DNA from: JACPLA01 sp035291905
GTDB lineage: Bacteria; Bacteroidota; Ignavibacteria; UBA10030
Direction: 5' to 3'
DNA length: 40,216 bases
Assembly: GCA_035291905.1 (NCBI GenBank)
Contig: DATDRF010000065.1
Location: forward strand, 1-40,216
Made by a program: the position numbers and the translations under genes. The notes under the pieces were generated by a model. It was not told where the DNA came from and did no database searches. It worked only from the letters and a program-made list of their open reading frames with translations. This document shows, one piece after another, positions 1 through 8,198 of this stretch. Numbering within the stretch: the stretch's first letter is position 1; every line of letters begins with the position of its first letter.

Positions 1-1123
1 GGGGCTTTCAGAACAGGATCGCAGGCTCTGGATCGTAGCAGCCTACCTCAACGGGCTCGGAAATGACAAGGAGATTTCTGCGGAAGCGCTCGCCGCAAAG
101 ACCCACTCGACAGAGCTGCAATCAAGGGCTTCTGAGGTTCTGGCCAGGCTCAAGACACCGCTCGATCTCCCCGCCGACCCCGTAAAAAGGATTGCGGCAG
201 ACTTTTCGTTTCCCTCATGGATGGCCGCAAGGTTTGCGGATGAAATGGGTATTGACACAGCAACACAATTATGCGGTGTGTTGAACACGCCTGCCTCTTT
301 GAGTCTTCGGGTTAACACCCTCAGAACCGATATCGAGGCCTGTCAAAAGACGCTGAAAGAACAGGGGATTGAGACGGCGCGGGCGCGACTTTCTCCGGTG
401 GGACTTCAGGTTCCCCGCCGGCGCAATCTCTTTCAACTTGAAGCATTTCGGGATGGATTCTTCGAAGTCCAGGATGAAGGCAGCCAGCTGCTTCCCCTGT
501 TCATCGACCCAAGGCCGACTGCCAAGGTGCTCGACGCGTGTGCAGGAGCGGGGGGAAAAACGCTTCAGCTTGCTGCTCTTATGCAAAACCGCGGAGAGAT
601 CTACGCCTCAGACATCAATACGTTTCGTCTCAATGAGCTGAAAAAGCGCTCAAGGCGTGCGGGTGCCTTCAATATCCGAACAATTGCCACAGAGACGCTC
701 ATTGACCGTTCGGCCGATTTCAAGGGCTTCTTCGACCTGGTGTTCATTGATGCGCCCTGTACCGGCCTGGGAACCTTAAGGCGAAATCCCGGGATGAAAT
801 GGACTGTAACGGAACAAAGTGTCACAGAACTTGCGATAAAACAGATCGACATATTGAACACACATGCCTCCTATCTCAAACCGGGAGGACTGCTCTTCTA
901 TGCAACGTGCTCGGTTCTGAAGGAAGAAAACGAAGGGGTTGTCCAGAAATTTCTGGATACTCATTCGGAGTTCAGCCTTGTCGACGCCGCAGAGTACGCA
1001 AAGAAAACGGGGCTTGAACGATTCGTTCAGGACCGATTCTTCCGTTTGTGGCCTCATCGGGATGATACCGACGGTTTCTTTTGTGCCGTTTTTGCCCGCA
1101 ATCAATCGGTGGTCAACTCATGA
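1..1123 (+). CDS. rsmB: 16S rRNA (cytosine-C5) methyltransferase, RsmB/NOP2 family (5' partial)
   Basis: This gene enters from the left edge; the frame is open from base 2, giving about 373 residues against roughly 430-450 for full-length RsmB, so part of the N-terminal NusB-like/RNA-binding region is missing. The visible part has the SAM-binding motif VLDACAGAGGKT, the motif IV cysteine in DAPCTGLGTLRRNP and the catalytic motif VI cysteine in YATCSV. In this family the two cysteines methylate cytosine C5 (C967 in E. coli 16S rRNA) and release the product. The family is clear; the exact RNA target is inferred from the closest architecture. Its TGA stop overlaps the start of the next gene (ATGA), so the two are probably translationally coupled. 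Confidence 0.88.
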   Translation, partial: GLSEQDRRLWIVAAYLNGLGNDKEISAEALAAKTHSTELQSRASEVLARLKTPLDLPADPVKRIAADFSFPSWMAARFADEMGIDTATQLCGVLNTPASLSLRVNTLRTDIEACQKTLKEQGIETARARLSPVGLQVPRRRNLFQLEAFRDGFFEVQDEGSQLLPLFIDPRPTAKVLDACAGAGGKTLQLAALMQNRGEIYASDINTFRLNELKKRSRRAGAFNIRTIATETLIDRSADFKGFFDLVFIDAPCTGLGTLRRNPGMKWTVTEQSVTELAIKQIDILNTHASYLKPGGLLFYATCSVLKEENEGVVQKFLDTHSEFSLVDAAEYAKKTGLERFVQDRFFRLWPHRDDTDGFFCAVFARNQSVVNS

Positions 1124-2016
1124 ATGATTCCCTCAAATATCTGCAGCCGGAGGTCGTGGCTCAGCTGGCAAACATGGAATTGCGGGCCAGGCTCGTGGTG
1201 GAGGGATTTCTCACCGGCCTACACAAGAGCCCTTACCACGGGTTCAGCGTCGAGTTTACCGAGCATCGGCAATACATGCCCGGAGACGAGATCAAGCATG
1301 TGGACTGGAAAGCGTACGCAAAGACCGATCGCTTCTACATCAAGCAGTTTGAGGAAGAGACGAATCTGAAGTCGTACATCATTCTGGACGCCAGCGGCTC
1401 GATGGGGTATGGCTCAGAGGGCTGTCTGAAGAAGTACCAATACGCCTCCTACATTGCCGCCTCGCTTGCGTATCTGATGACAGAGCAGCGGGACGCTGTT
1501 GGGCTCACCGTCTACGACGAAAGTATCAGATCGTCGCTTCCGCCGAAGGCGTCGCGGCCTGCTCTGCAGCAGCTGCTCCTCGAACTGGATAAGGTCACCC
1601 CCGGGAAGAAAACGGGAACGGCAGGTGTTCTGCATCAGGTGGCGGAAGGGATCAAGCGGAGGGGCCTGGTGATCGTCCTCAGCGACCTTTTTGACGATCC
1701 CGAGCGTGTTATCACGGCCTTCAAGCATTTTCGTCACAGGGGGCATGAGGTGATCGTCATGCAGATCCTGGATCCGCTGGAACGGTCATTCGCTTTTGGA
1801 GGCGATGCCGTCTTTCGCGATCTCGAAACTCGTGAGGAACTGGTGACACAACCGTACCACATTCAGAAAGCGTATCGCGAGACGCTCCGCGATTTCATCG
1901 ACCGCTACAAAAAAGAGTGTCTCAACAACAACATTGATTTTGTGCTTCTCGATACAGCGACGCCGTTTGACAAGGCGTTGTTTGAGTATTTGAACAAGCG
2001 GAAAAGGATTCATTAG
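1120..2016 (+). CDS. DUF58 / von Willebrand factor A-like protein
   Basis: A 298-residue protein starting at the ATG that overlaps the upstream stop by 4 bp. The DUF58 signature is seen around residues 54-80 (PGDEIKHVDWKAYAKTD). A vWA-like fold follows with a MIDAS-type metal site DASGSMG at residues 90-96, and SDLFDD lies further along. In many bacteria DUF58 proteins are encoded beside MoxR-type AAA ATPases and Bat membrane proteins and are thought to act in cofactor insertion or envelope stress. Here no MoxR gene is next to it; the neighbours are an rRNA methyltransferase and uvrA. No membrane segment or signal peptide is visible, so it is probably cytoplasmic. Family is confident, function unknown. 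Confidence 0.85.
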   Translation: MNDSLKYLQPEVVAQLANMELRARLVVEGFLTGLHKSPYHGFSVEFTEHRQYMPGDEIKHVDWKAYAKTDRFYIKQFEEETNLKSYIILDASGSMGYGSEGCLKKYQYASYIAASLAYLMTEQRDAVGLTVYDESIRSSLPPKASRPALQQLLLELDKVTPGKKTGTAGVLHQVAEGIKRRGLVIVLSDLFDDPERVITAFKHFRHRGHEVIVMQILDPLERSFAFGGDAVFRDLETREELVTQPYHIQKAYRETLRDFIDRYKKECLNNNIDFVLLDTATPFDKALFEYLNKRKRIH

Positions 2017-2070
2017 GGAATTTGTGATTATTGGATTCTTGATTTATTGATTTCCAGAAATGACACGGGA

Positions 2071-4959
2071 ATGCCTGAAGAAGCGATCATAGTCAAGGGC
2101 GCGAGGGTCCACAACCTCAAGAACATCGACGTGGAGATTCCGCGGGATCAGCTTGTTGTGATCACGGGACTTTCCGGCTCGGGGAAATCGAGCCTTGCGT
2201 TCGATACGATCTATGCCGAGGGACAGCGCCGCTATGTAGAGAGCCTCTCCGCCTACGCGCGCCAGTTCATCGGTCTCATGGAACGTCCCGATGTCGACTA
2301 TATCGAGGGGTTGAGCCCTTCGATTTCCATTGAGCAGAAAACCGTCAGCCACAATCCGCGATCCACAGTCGGGACAGTGACGGAGATCTACGACTACCTC
2401 CGCCTCCTTTTTGCGCGTGTCGGGACTCAGTTCTGTTATAATTGCGGCCAACGGGTCCAGAGGCAAACAGTGGATCAAATCATCGACGCGTTGATTTCCC
2501 TTCCTGCCGGAACAAAGATCCAGCTTCTTGCTCCCGTCGTTCGGGGGCGAAAAGGGCATTACAGGGAGCTGTTTGAACAGATTGCGAAAGATGGCTTCGT
2601 GCGTGTTCGAATTGATGGAGAATTCCGTGAAATCGCCCCGGGGATGAAGGTTGACCGTTACAAGATCCACAATATCGAGATCGTTGTGGACAGGCTTGCT
2701 GTAAAGAAGGACCTGAGGACGAGAATCGCCGATTCCGTTGAGGTCGCTCTCCGATTCGGAGGGGGTGCGTTGATCGTACATGACGGGAAACAGGATCAGC
2801 TTTTCAGCCAGCAATACGCCTGCCACAACTGCGGCATCAGCTACGAGGAACCCGCTCCCAATTCGTTTTCCTTCAACTCACCTGCGGGATTCTGCCCCGA
2901 GTGTGAAGGTTTGGGCGAGAAAAAGGCTTTTGACCTTGCTCTGATCATCCCCGACGGGGATCTCTCGATCAACCAGGAGGGAATTGCCCCGCTCGGGAGA
3001 CCCCGTCCAACCTGGATGTTCGCCCAGGTGAATGCCGTGGCCCGAAAATTCGATTTTGATTGTGACACTCCCATCAAGAAACTTTCTCCAAAGGCAAAAG
3101 AGGTGCTCCTGTACGGAAGCGGCGGAGAAAAGCTCGAGGTGGAATACGCCACTGAACGGGGCCGCACAGTCACCTACAAGCATCGGTTCGGCGGTGTGAT
3201 GGATATGCTGAAGCGGTACTACGATGAGACTTCGTCGAATCAGATTCGCGAATGGGTCGAATCGTTCATGACCACCACCAAATGTGCCAGCTGCAACGGA
3301 GGGCGTCTGCGACGCGAGAGTCTGGCCATTCGGTTGGAAGATGCTCAAACCGGCTCGCAGTGGACCATGCACGATGTGGTTCAGAAATCGATACGGGAGT
3401 CGAGGCGTTTCTTTGAGGAACTCTCCCTGACTCCACGTCAGCAGGAGATAGCCCGTCAAATACTGAAGGAAATCACACAACGGCTCGATTTTCTGCTCAA
3501 CGTGGGCCTTGACTATCTTGCGCTTGACCGTTCTGCCCGCACGCTTTCTGGAGGAGAGGGACAGAGGATCCGGCTGGCAACACAGATTGGCACTCAGCTC
3601 GTCGGTGTCCTGTACATCCTCGACGAACCGAGTATAGGACTTCATCAGAGAGACAACTTGAAGCTCATTCAATCGCTCAAATCGCTCAGGGACCTCGGAA
3701 ATACCGTGATTGTGGTGGAACATGACAAGGAGATGATCGAGTCGTCGGATTTCGTTGTTGACCTTGGCCCCGGAGCCGGCGAACACGGCGGCCATGTGGT
3801 AACCACCGGCAAGCCGCACCAGCTTCGCATGCAAAACGCCAACCTGAAGATCAAGGGAAACGGTGAGGGTGCGGAATCGATGACCGCCCTTTACCTCAAA
3901 GGCCGGAAGCACATTCCACTCCCGGCATCAAGGCGCAAAGGGAAGGGTGCATCCATCGTCCTCGATGGGGCAAGCGGCAATAACCTCAAGAACGTTCAGC
4001 TGAAAATACCGCTTGGGATGTTTGTCTGCGTGACAGGTGTGAGCGGCTCGGGGAAATCGAGCCTCATCAATGAAACGCTCTTTCCTATTCTCTCCAGAAA
4101 GTTCTACAAGACCAAGCTCGTACCGCTTTCGTACCGGTCGATCAAAGGGATCGATGAGATCGACAAGGTCATCGACATAGACCAATCGCCCATTGGCCGC
4201 ACGCCACGATCAAACCCCGCAACGTACACGGGCCTTTTTACGCTCATCCGCGATCTCTTCACAGAGCTTCCCGAAGCGAAAATTCGCGGATATAAGGCAG
4301 GGCGGTTCAGCTTCAATGTCAAAGGCGGGAGATGTGAAGAATGCGAGGGAGACGGCGTTCGCAAGATCGAGATGAATTTCCTTCCCGATGTGTATGTCCT
4401 GTGTGATCTGTGCAAGGGAAAGCGGTATAACCGGGAAACGCTGGAGGTGCACTACAAGGGGAAGTCGATCGCGGACGTTCTCGATATGACGGTGGAAGAG
4501 GCCCTTCAGTTGTTCAGCGAGCTTCCGCGACTGCGCAGGCATCTTCAGACATTGCTCGACGTCGGATTGGGATACATCAGGCTGGGACAGCAGGCGACAA
4601 CGCTGTCGGGTGGAGAGGCGCAGCGCGTGAAACTCTCCACTGAGCTCTCCAAGATCGGCACGGGGAAGACCTTGTACATATTGGATGAGCCGACAACGGG
4701 ACTTCACTTTGAAGACATCAGAATGCTGCTGAATGTTCTCAACAAGCTTGTCGAGAAGGGAAACACGGTCGTTGTTATCGAGCATAATCTCGATGTGATC
4801 AAGACTGCCGATTGGGTGATTGACCTCGGACCCGAAGGTGGGGAGAGCGGCGGCGAGATTGTGGCCGAGGGAACTCCCGAAGCGGTCGCCCGTGTGGCGC
4901 GGTCATTCACCGGCCAGTTTCTTCAGCGTGAGTTGGGGGCCATCGCTGAAAAGAACTGA
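2071..4959 (+). CDS. uvrA: Excinuclease ABC subunit A
   Basis: UvrA recognises DNA damage and loads UvrB in nucleotide excision repair. The 962-residue protein has two ABC ATPase halves: Walker A motifs GLSGSGKSS near the N-terminus and GVSGSGKSS in the second half, and signature motifs LSGGEGQR and LSGGEAQR, each followed by an ILDEP Walker B. The zinc modules are intact (CHNCG...CPECEG and CEECEGDG...CDLCKG), with the family FLPDVYV segment in the second. The frame opens at a TTG at 2047, but ATG 2071 gives the usual UvrA N-terminus (EAIIVKGARVHNLKN) and is preferred; there is no strong Shine-Dalgarno. It lies 54 bp after the DUF58 gene. Length matches the family. Confidence 0.97.
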   Translation: MPEEAIIVKGARVHNLKNIDVEIPRDQLVVITGLSGSGKSSLAFDTIYAEGQRRYVESLSAYARQFIGLMERPDVDYIEGLSPSISIEQKTVSHNPRSTVGTVTEIYDYLRLLFARVGTQFCYNCGQRVQRQTVDQIIDALISLPAGTKIQLLAPVVRGRKGHYRELFEQIAKDGFVRVRIDGEFREIAPGMKVDRYKIHNIEIVVDRLAVKKDLRTRIADSVEVALRFGGGALIVHDGKQDQLFSQQYACHNCGISYEEPAPNSFSFNSPAGFCPECEGLGEKKAFDLALIIPDGDLSINQEGIAPLGRPRPTWMFAQVNAVARKFDFDCDTPIKKLSPKAKEVLLYGSGGEKLEVEYATERGRTVTYKHRFGGVMDMLKRYYDETSSNQIREWVESFMTTTKCASCNGGRLRRESLAIRLEDAQTGSQWTMHDVVQKSIRESRRFFEELSLTPRQQEIARQILKEITQRLDFLLNVGLDYLALDRSARTLSGGEGQRIRLATQIGTQLVGVLYILDEPSIGLHQRDNLKLIQSLKSLRDLGNTVIVVEHDKEMIESSDFVVDLGPGAGEHGGHVVTTGKPHQLRMQNANLKIKGNGEGAESMTALYLKGRKHIPLPASRRKGKGASIVLDGASGNNLKNVQLKIPLGMFVCVTGVSGSGKSSLINETLFPILSRKFYKTKLVPLSYRSIKGIDEIDKVIDIDQSPIGRTPRSNPATYTGLFTLIRDLFTELPEAKIRGYKAGRFSFNVKGGRCEECEGDGVRKIEMNFLPDVYVLCDLCKGKRYNRETLEVHYKGKSIADVLDMTVEEALQLFSELPRLRRHLQTLLDVGLGYIRLGQQATTLSGGEAQRVKLSTELSKIGTGKTLYILDEPTTGLHFEDIRMLLNVLNKLVEKGNTVVVIEHNLDVIKTADWVIDLGPEGGESGGEIVAEGTPEAVARVARSFTGQFLQRELGAIAEKN

Positions 4960-5301
4960 AAAAATACAAACAACTAGTGATTTCTATTTGCGAAGAATAA
5001 AGCGCCCATCATAGGAACGATTCCTTCCTCAGGCGAAACGGCCAGAGGAGCTGTTTGTGCCTGAACCGTTCAAGAATAACGTCTGTGGTGCGAATTTTCA
5101 TTTGTTGTCACAGAAATTGCATAAACATTTGTCGCGTTTTCACGTCGGCTCGTCCCTTTGGCGTTGACAACAAACCCTGCCTTTCGTAAACTTGCCCATG
5201 CCATTTCAAGGGGGGATGGCTTGCTGCTCCCCATTTGCGGTCGGCTATTTTCTCCACGGCCAAACTTTCAGACCAGGTCATAACCGCTGATGATGCTTTG
5301 A
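4960..5301. other. Intergenic region between uvrA and the secreted repeat protein
   Basis: A 342-bp gap. It is more AT-rich just after uvrA. I see no convincing terminator hairpin and no RNA gene. The useful signal is a sigma-70-like promoter at 5164-5192 for the downstream gene. A short minus-strand reading frame across the gap has no recognisable features and is not called. Confidence 0.5.
5164..5192 (+). promoter_or_regulatory. Candidate sigma-70-like promoter for the secreted repeat protein
   Basis: TTGACA, a 17-bp spacer, then TAAACT. The -35 is a perfect match to the classical consensus and the spacing is ideal. It would give a leader of roughly 100 nt before the ATG at 5302. Seen in sequence only; FCB-group promoters may differ from the E. 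coli consensus. Confidence 0.5.
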
Positions 5302-7509
5302 ATGATGAGTCACCGAACTGCATCGAAAATATTGAGCGTCACGTTCACGCTTTGTATGGTTGTTGAATCCAAGTCACAGGATTGGTTTTGGAAAAACCCC
5401 CTTCCGCAGGGGAACGATATTAACGCATTGTGCTCAGCAGGCGGAGGCGTGCTCTACGGTGTAGGAGATTTCGGCACGGTCATCAAGAGCACGAACAATG
5501 GCTCAAATTGGTTTCTTCTTGATACACCAACGACGATCGAGCTCAGTGGTGTTTCTTTTCTCACACCCGACCGGGGCAGGATTGTCGGTGAAGGCGGGGT
5601 GATTCTGGAAACGACAGACGGCGGGGAGACATGGATGGAACGGACGCTTGCCTCCGGAACGACCTTGTATAGTGTTTCATTCTCGGATCCGGAAATCGGT
5701 ACCGCCGTTGGTTATCCCGGCATTGTCTTGAGAACGACAGACGGCGGTTCGACATGGCAACAGCAGCTTGCAGGAGGCGGGGATCATCTGTATGCCGTTC
5801 AGTTTATTGACGCGAAGAAGGGGACGATCGTTGGCTCACAGGGAGTGATTTTTGGAACGACGAACGGTGGGAAAGCATGGAGCCGTCAGGTTGATTCAAC
5901 GACAAGGGACCTCTACAGCGTTTCATTTCCCGATTCCATACGGGGGTTCGCGGTTGGGGAGAACGGGCTCATTCTTCATACCTCGGACGAGGGAAAGAAT
6001 TGGAAGCCCCAGCAAAGCGGAACGGTCTATGCACTCAAAAGTGTGAGTTTTTCCGACCCGTACAACGGAACGATAGTGGGTGAAAGCAACACAATCCTCG
6101 CAACAACGAACGGGGGGGCGACATGGGTTCCTCAATTGAGCGGGATACTTGCATCGTTCGCGGCAGCCCTCCAGATGGATGGAATGACGGCTGTAGCAGC
6201 CGGTCTTTCCGGTATCGCAGTCAAAACGACCGACGGTGGGGTGAGTTGGAGCAAGAGGTCTGTCGGATCAACTGCACCCCTTTACGGTGTCAGTTTGTTC
6301 GATCCAGTACGGGCAATCGCCGTTGGCCTCGCAGGAACTGTTCTTACGACGAGCAATGGTGGGGCTTCTTGGATCAGCCAATCCAGTGGAGTGAGCAGTA
6401 ACCTCGAAGCCATTGCTTCATTCGGAGTCGATACTGCGCTTGCTGTCGGAGAGAACGGGACATTGATACGAACAGAAGACGGAGGATTGAACTGGACAGA
6501 CCTCTCGTTCCCTTTTGTAGGCGGAATGACCTTTTGGTATTCTGGAGTTGCCTTTTCGCCATCCGGAAACGCCATCATTGTAGGGAAGGTCGACAGTTTG
6601 GTACCGACATGGCCACCAAGAGGTGAACAGTTCAGCGTTATGCTTTGGAGCAAGGATGGTGGCAGAAGTTGGACGCGTTCGATGATTCGTGCAGCTCCAA
6701 ATGAGCAATTGCTCCGCCCTTGGCTTTTTTCAGTTGCATTTGTCGACTCGAATAGCGCCGTGGCCGTGGGGGAAGGAGGAACCGTAATCCGTTCAACGGA
6801 CTGCGGTCTGAGCTGGGAACTGCTCCCAAGTGGGACGACGGACACTTTGAATTCGGTCGCATTCTCGAAAACCAGCGTGGGAACCGGAACGGCGGTCGGC
6901 GAAGGAGAAGGAACGGTCCTTTGGACAACGGACGGCGGACTCACTTGGGGTCGTGTTCAGTTGCCTGGTCAGACCCTGCAATCGGTAAGTTACGGCGACG
7001 GAATTTTTGCGACGGCCGTAGGGGACAATGGCAGCATATTTTACTCACACAGCGGTGGGAAGAGCTGGACCCTCACTTCCCTTACCGGGTCGAACAGACT
7101 CATGCTCCTTCGGACAAACAAGAACCTCTTCGGAGTCTCATTGGCCGATGGCAACATTCTAGTCGTTGGGGACGGAGGTGTGATTCTCAGCAGCATGGGC
7201 CCGGATGTCCCTGTTCGCGTGAGAGAAGGCGGGACTGTCATTCCCATGTCACTGGCACTTCGTCAAAACTATCCAAATCCATTCAACCCTGAGACGACCA
7301 TCGAATTCGAAATCGAGCAATTAGGAAACATTCGTCTTGCAGTCTTCGACATCGTGGGGAGGGAAGTCTCTGTCCTTGTTGATGAGTTTAGATCGCCCGG
7401 CGCCTACAGGGTACGATGGAATGCCTCCAAGCTGCCGAGCGGGGCTTATATCTATCAGTTGAGCCAAAACGGGGTCGCTCTTTCGAGAAAACTTGTATTA
7501 ATACGATGA
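5302..7509 (+). CDS. Secreted Ycf48/BNR-type repeat protein with type IX secretion C-terminal sorting domain
   Basis: A 735-residue protein. The N-terminus looks like a Sec signal peptide of about 25 residues (basic start, hydrophobic stretch, then SKSQ-D). Most of it is a run of about a dozen repeats of some 40-45 residues with cores such as TTDGGETW, STNNGSNW and GTAVGYPG, as in Ycf48-like/BNR-Asp-box beta-propellers. After residue about 650 comes a FlgD-like Ig fold starting LRQNYPNPFNPETTIEFEI and ending RKLVLIR, the type A sorting domain recognised by the Por/type IX secretion system. It is therefore probably exported and attached to the surface or released. The binding partner is unknown. 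Two ATGs (5302, 5305) are in frame. It stands alone, convergent with the next genes. Confidence 0.9.
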   Translation: MMSHRTASKILSVTFTLCMVVESKSQDWFWKNPLPQGNDINALCSAGGGVLYGVGDFGTVIKSTNNGSNWFLLDTPTTIELSGVSFLTPDRGRIVGEGGVILETTDGGETWMERTLASGTTLYSVSFSDPEIGTAVGYPGIVLRTTDGGSTWQQQLAGGGDHLYAVQFIDAKKGTIVGSQGVIFGTTNGGKAWSRQVDSTTRDLYSVSFPDSIRGFAVGENGLILHTSDEGKNWKPQQSGTVYALKSVSFSDPYNGTIVGESNTILATTNGGATWVPQLSGILASFAAALQMDGMTAVAAGLSGIAVKTTDGGVSWSKRSVGSTAPLYGVSLFDPVRAIAVGLAGTVLTTSNGGASWISQSSGVSSNLEAIASFGVDTALAVGENGTLIRTEDGGLNWTDLSFPFVGGMTFWYSGVAFSPSGNAIIVGKVDSLVPTWPPRGEQFSVMLWSKDGGRSWTRSMIRAAPNEQLLRPWLFSVAFVDSNSAVAVGEGGTVIRSTDCGLSWELLPSGTTDTLNSVAFSKTSVGTGTAVGEGEGTVLWTTDGGLTWGRVQLPGQTLQSVSYGDGIFATAVGDNGSIFYSHSGGKSWTLTSLTGSNRLMLLRTNKNLFGVSLADGNILVVGDGGVILSSMGPDVPVRVREGGTVIPMSLALRQNYPNPFNPETTIEFEIEQLGNIRLAVFDIVGREVSVLVDEFRSPGAYRVRWNASKLPSGAYIYQLSQNGVALSRKLVLIR

Positions 7510-7597
7510 CGGGTCGGGGGTGCCGTACCGAAATCTTGCACCACTGGGCTAAAACCGCTGAAATGACTTTCGTGATTGGTAAGTCTTGGCAAGCCGT

Positions 7598-8191
7598 TTA
7601 CTGACGCGACACCCACGGATTTCCTTTCACAAAATACCTCCACTTCTTGTCTCGCCCCGTCCTGATTCCAACTCTCTGAGATCTCGATACTTCTGAATCA
7701 ACGACAGGTTCTCCTTCTGTGATGTAGATTCTATCCCCAAGGAGGTCCGTCCCGTTATCGTTTCTCACGATTGAGAAGGCCTGGCAGAACTTTGCCGGGC
7801 CGTTGGTGAGTTGGAACAGATCCAAACTTCTTCCTTTTGTCGTGCGATTCAGTTTCATGCGCTCCAAACCTCGAATCGGCTCCAAGGCCCGCAAGAGCAC
7901 GGCACCGGCTTTCCCGGGGCATTCCGTCACCACATTGGCGCAGAAATGCATTCCGTAGGTGAAATAGACATAAAGATGTCCCGCCTCACCAAACATGACC
8001 TCGTTGCGTGGGGTCTTTCCGCGGTAGGCGTGACTGGCCGGGTCGATTGATCCGCGGTAGGCCTCAACCTCAACGATCTTTCCCACGAAGACAAAGCGAC
8101 CGGCTCTTCGGATGAAATACTTGCCCAAGAGATCTCTGGCGACGCGCAGGGTGGGGCGTGAGTAGAATGATCGGGGGAGCTTGCGAGTCAA
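7598..8191 (-). CDS. Putative 3-methyladenine DNA glycosylase (AAG/MPG family)
   Basis: A 197-residue protein that matches the AAG/MPG fold in length and motifs. The start reads LPRSFYSRPTLRVARDLLGK; IVEVEAYRG (residues 39-47) holds the catalytic Glu43 and the intercalating Tyr45 by analogy with human AAG E125/Y127; then SHAYRGKTPRN and LYVYFTYGMHFCANVV follow. These enzymes flip out and excise alkylated purines such as 3-methyladenine in base excision repair. It begins only 7 bp after the stop of the aldehyde dehydrogenase on the same strand, so they are probably co-transcribed. That pairing may be meaningful, since reactive aldehydes and alkylation both damage DNA, but this is inference. 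Stop is convergent with the secreted repeat gene. Confidence 0.92.
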   Translation of the reverse strand: MTRKLPRSFYSRPTLRVARDLLGKYFIRRAGRFVFVGKIVEVEAYRGSIDPASHAYRGKTPRNEVMFGEAGHLYVYFTYGMHFCANVVTECPGKAGAVLLRALEPIRGLERMKLNRTTKGRSLDLFQLTNGPAKFCQAFSIVRNDNGTDLLGDRIYITEGEPVVDSEVSRSQRVGIRTGRDKKWRYFVKGNPWVSRQ

Positions 8192-8198
8192 GGGAGTG

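Noticed and set aside
2047..2070. TTG start for uvrA
   Set aside because: ATG 2071 gives the usual N-terminus and is a better start codon.
2044..4785. Long minus-strand reading frames of 190-344 residues across uvrA
   Set aside because: They are shadows of a strongly conserved gene and have no recognisable motifs.
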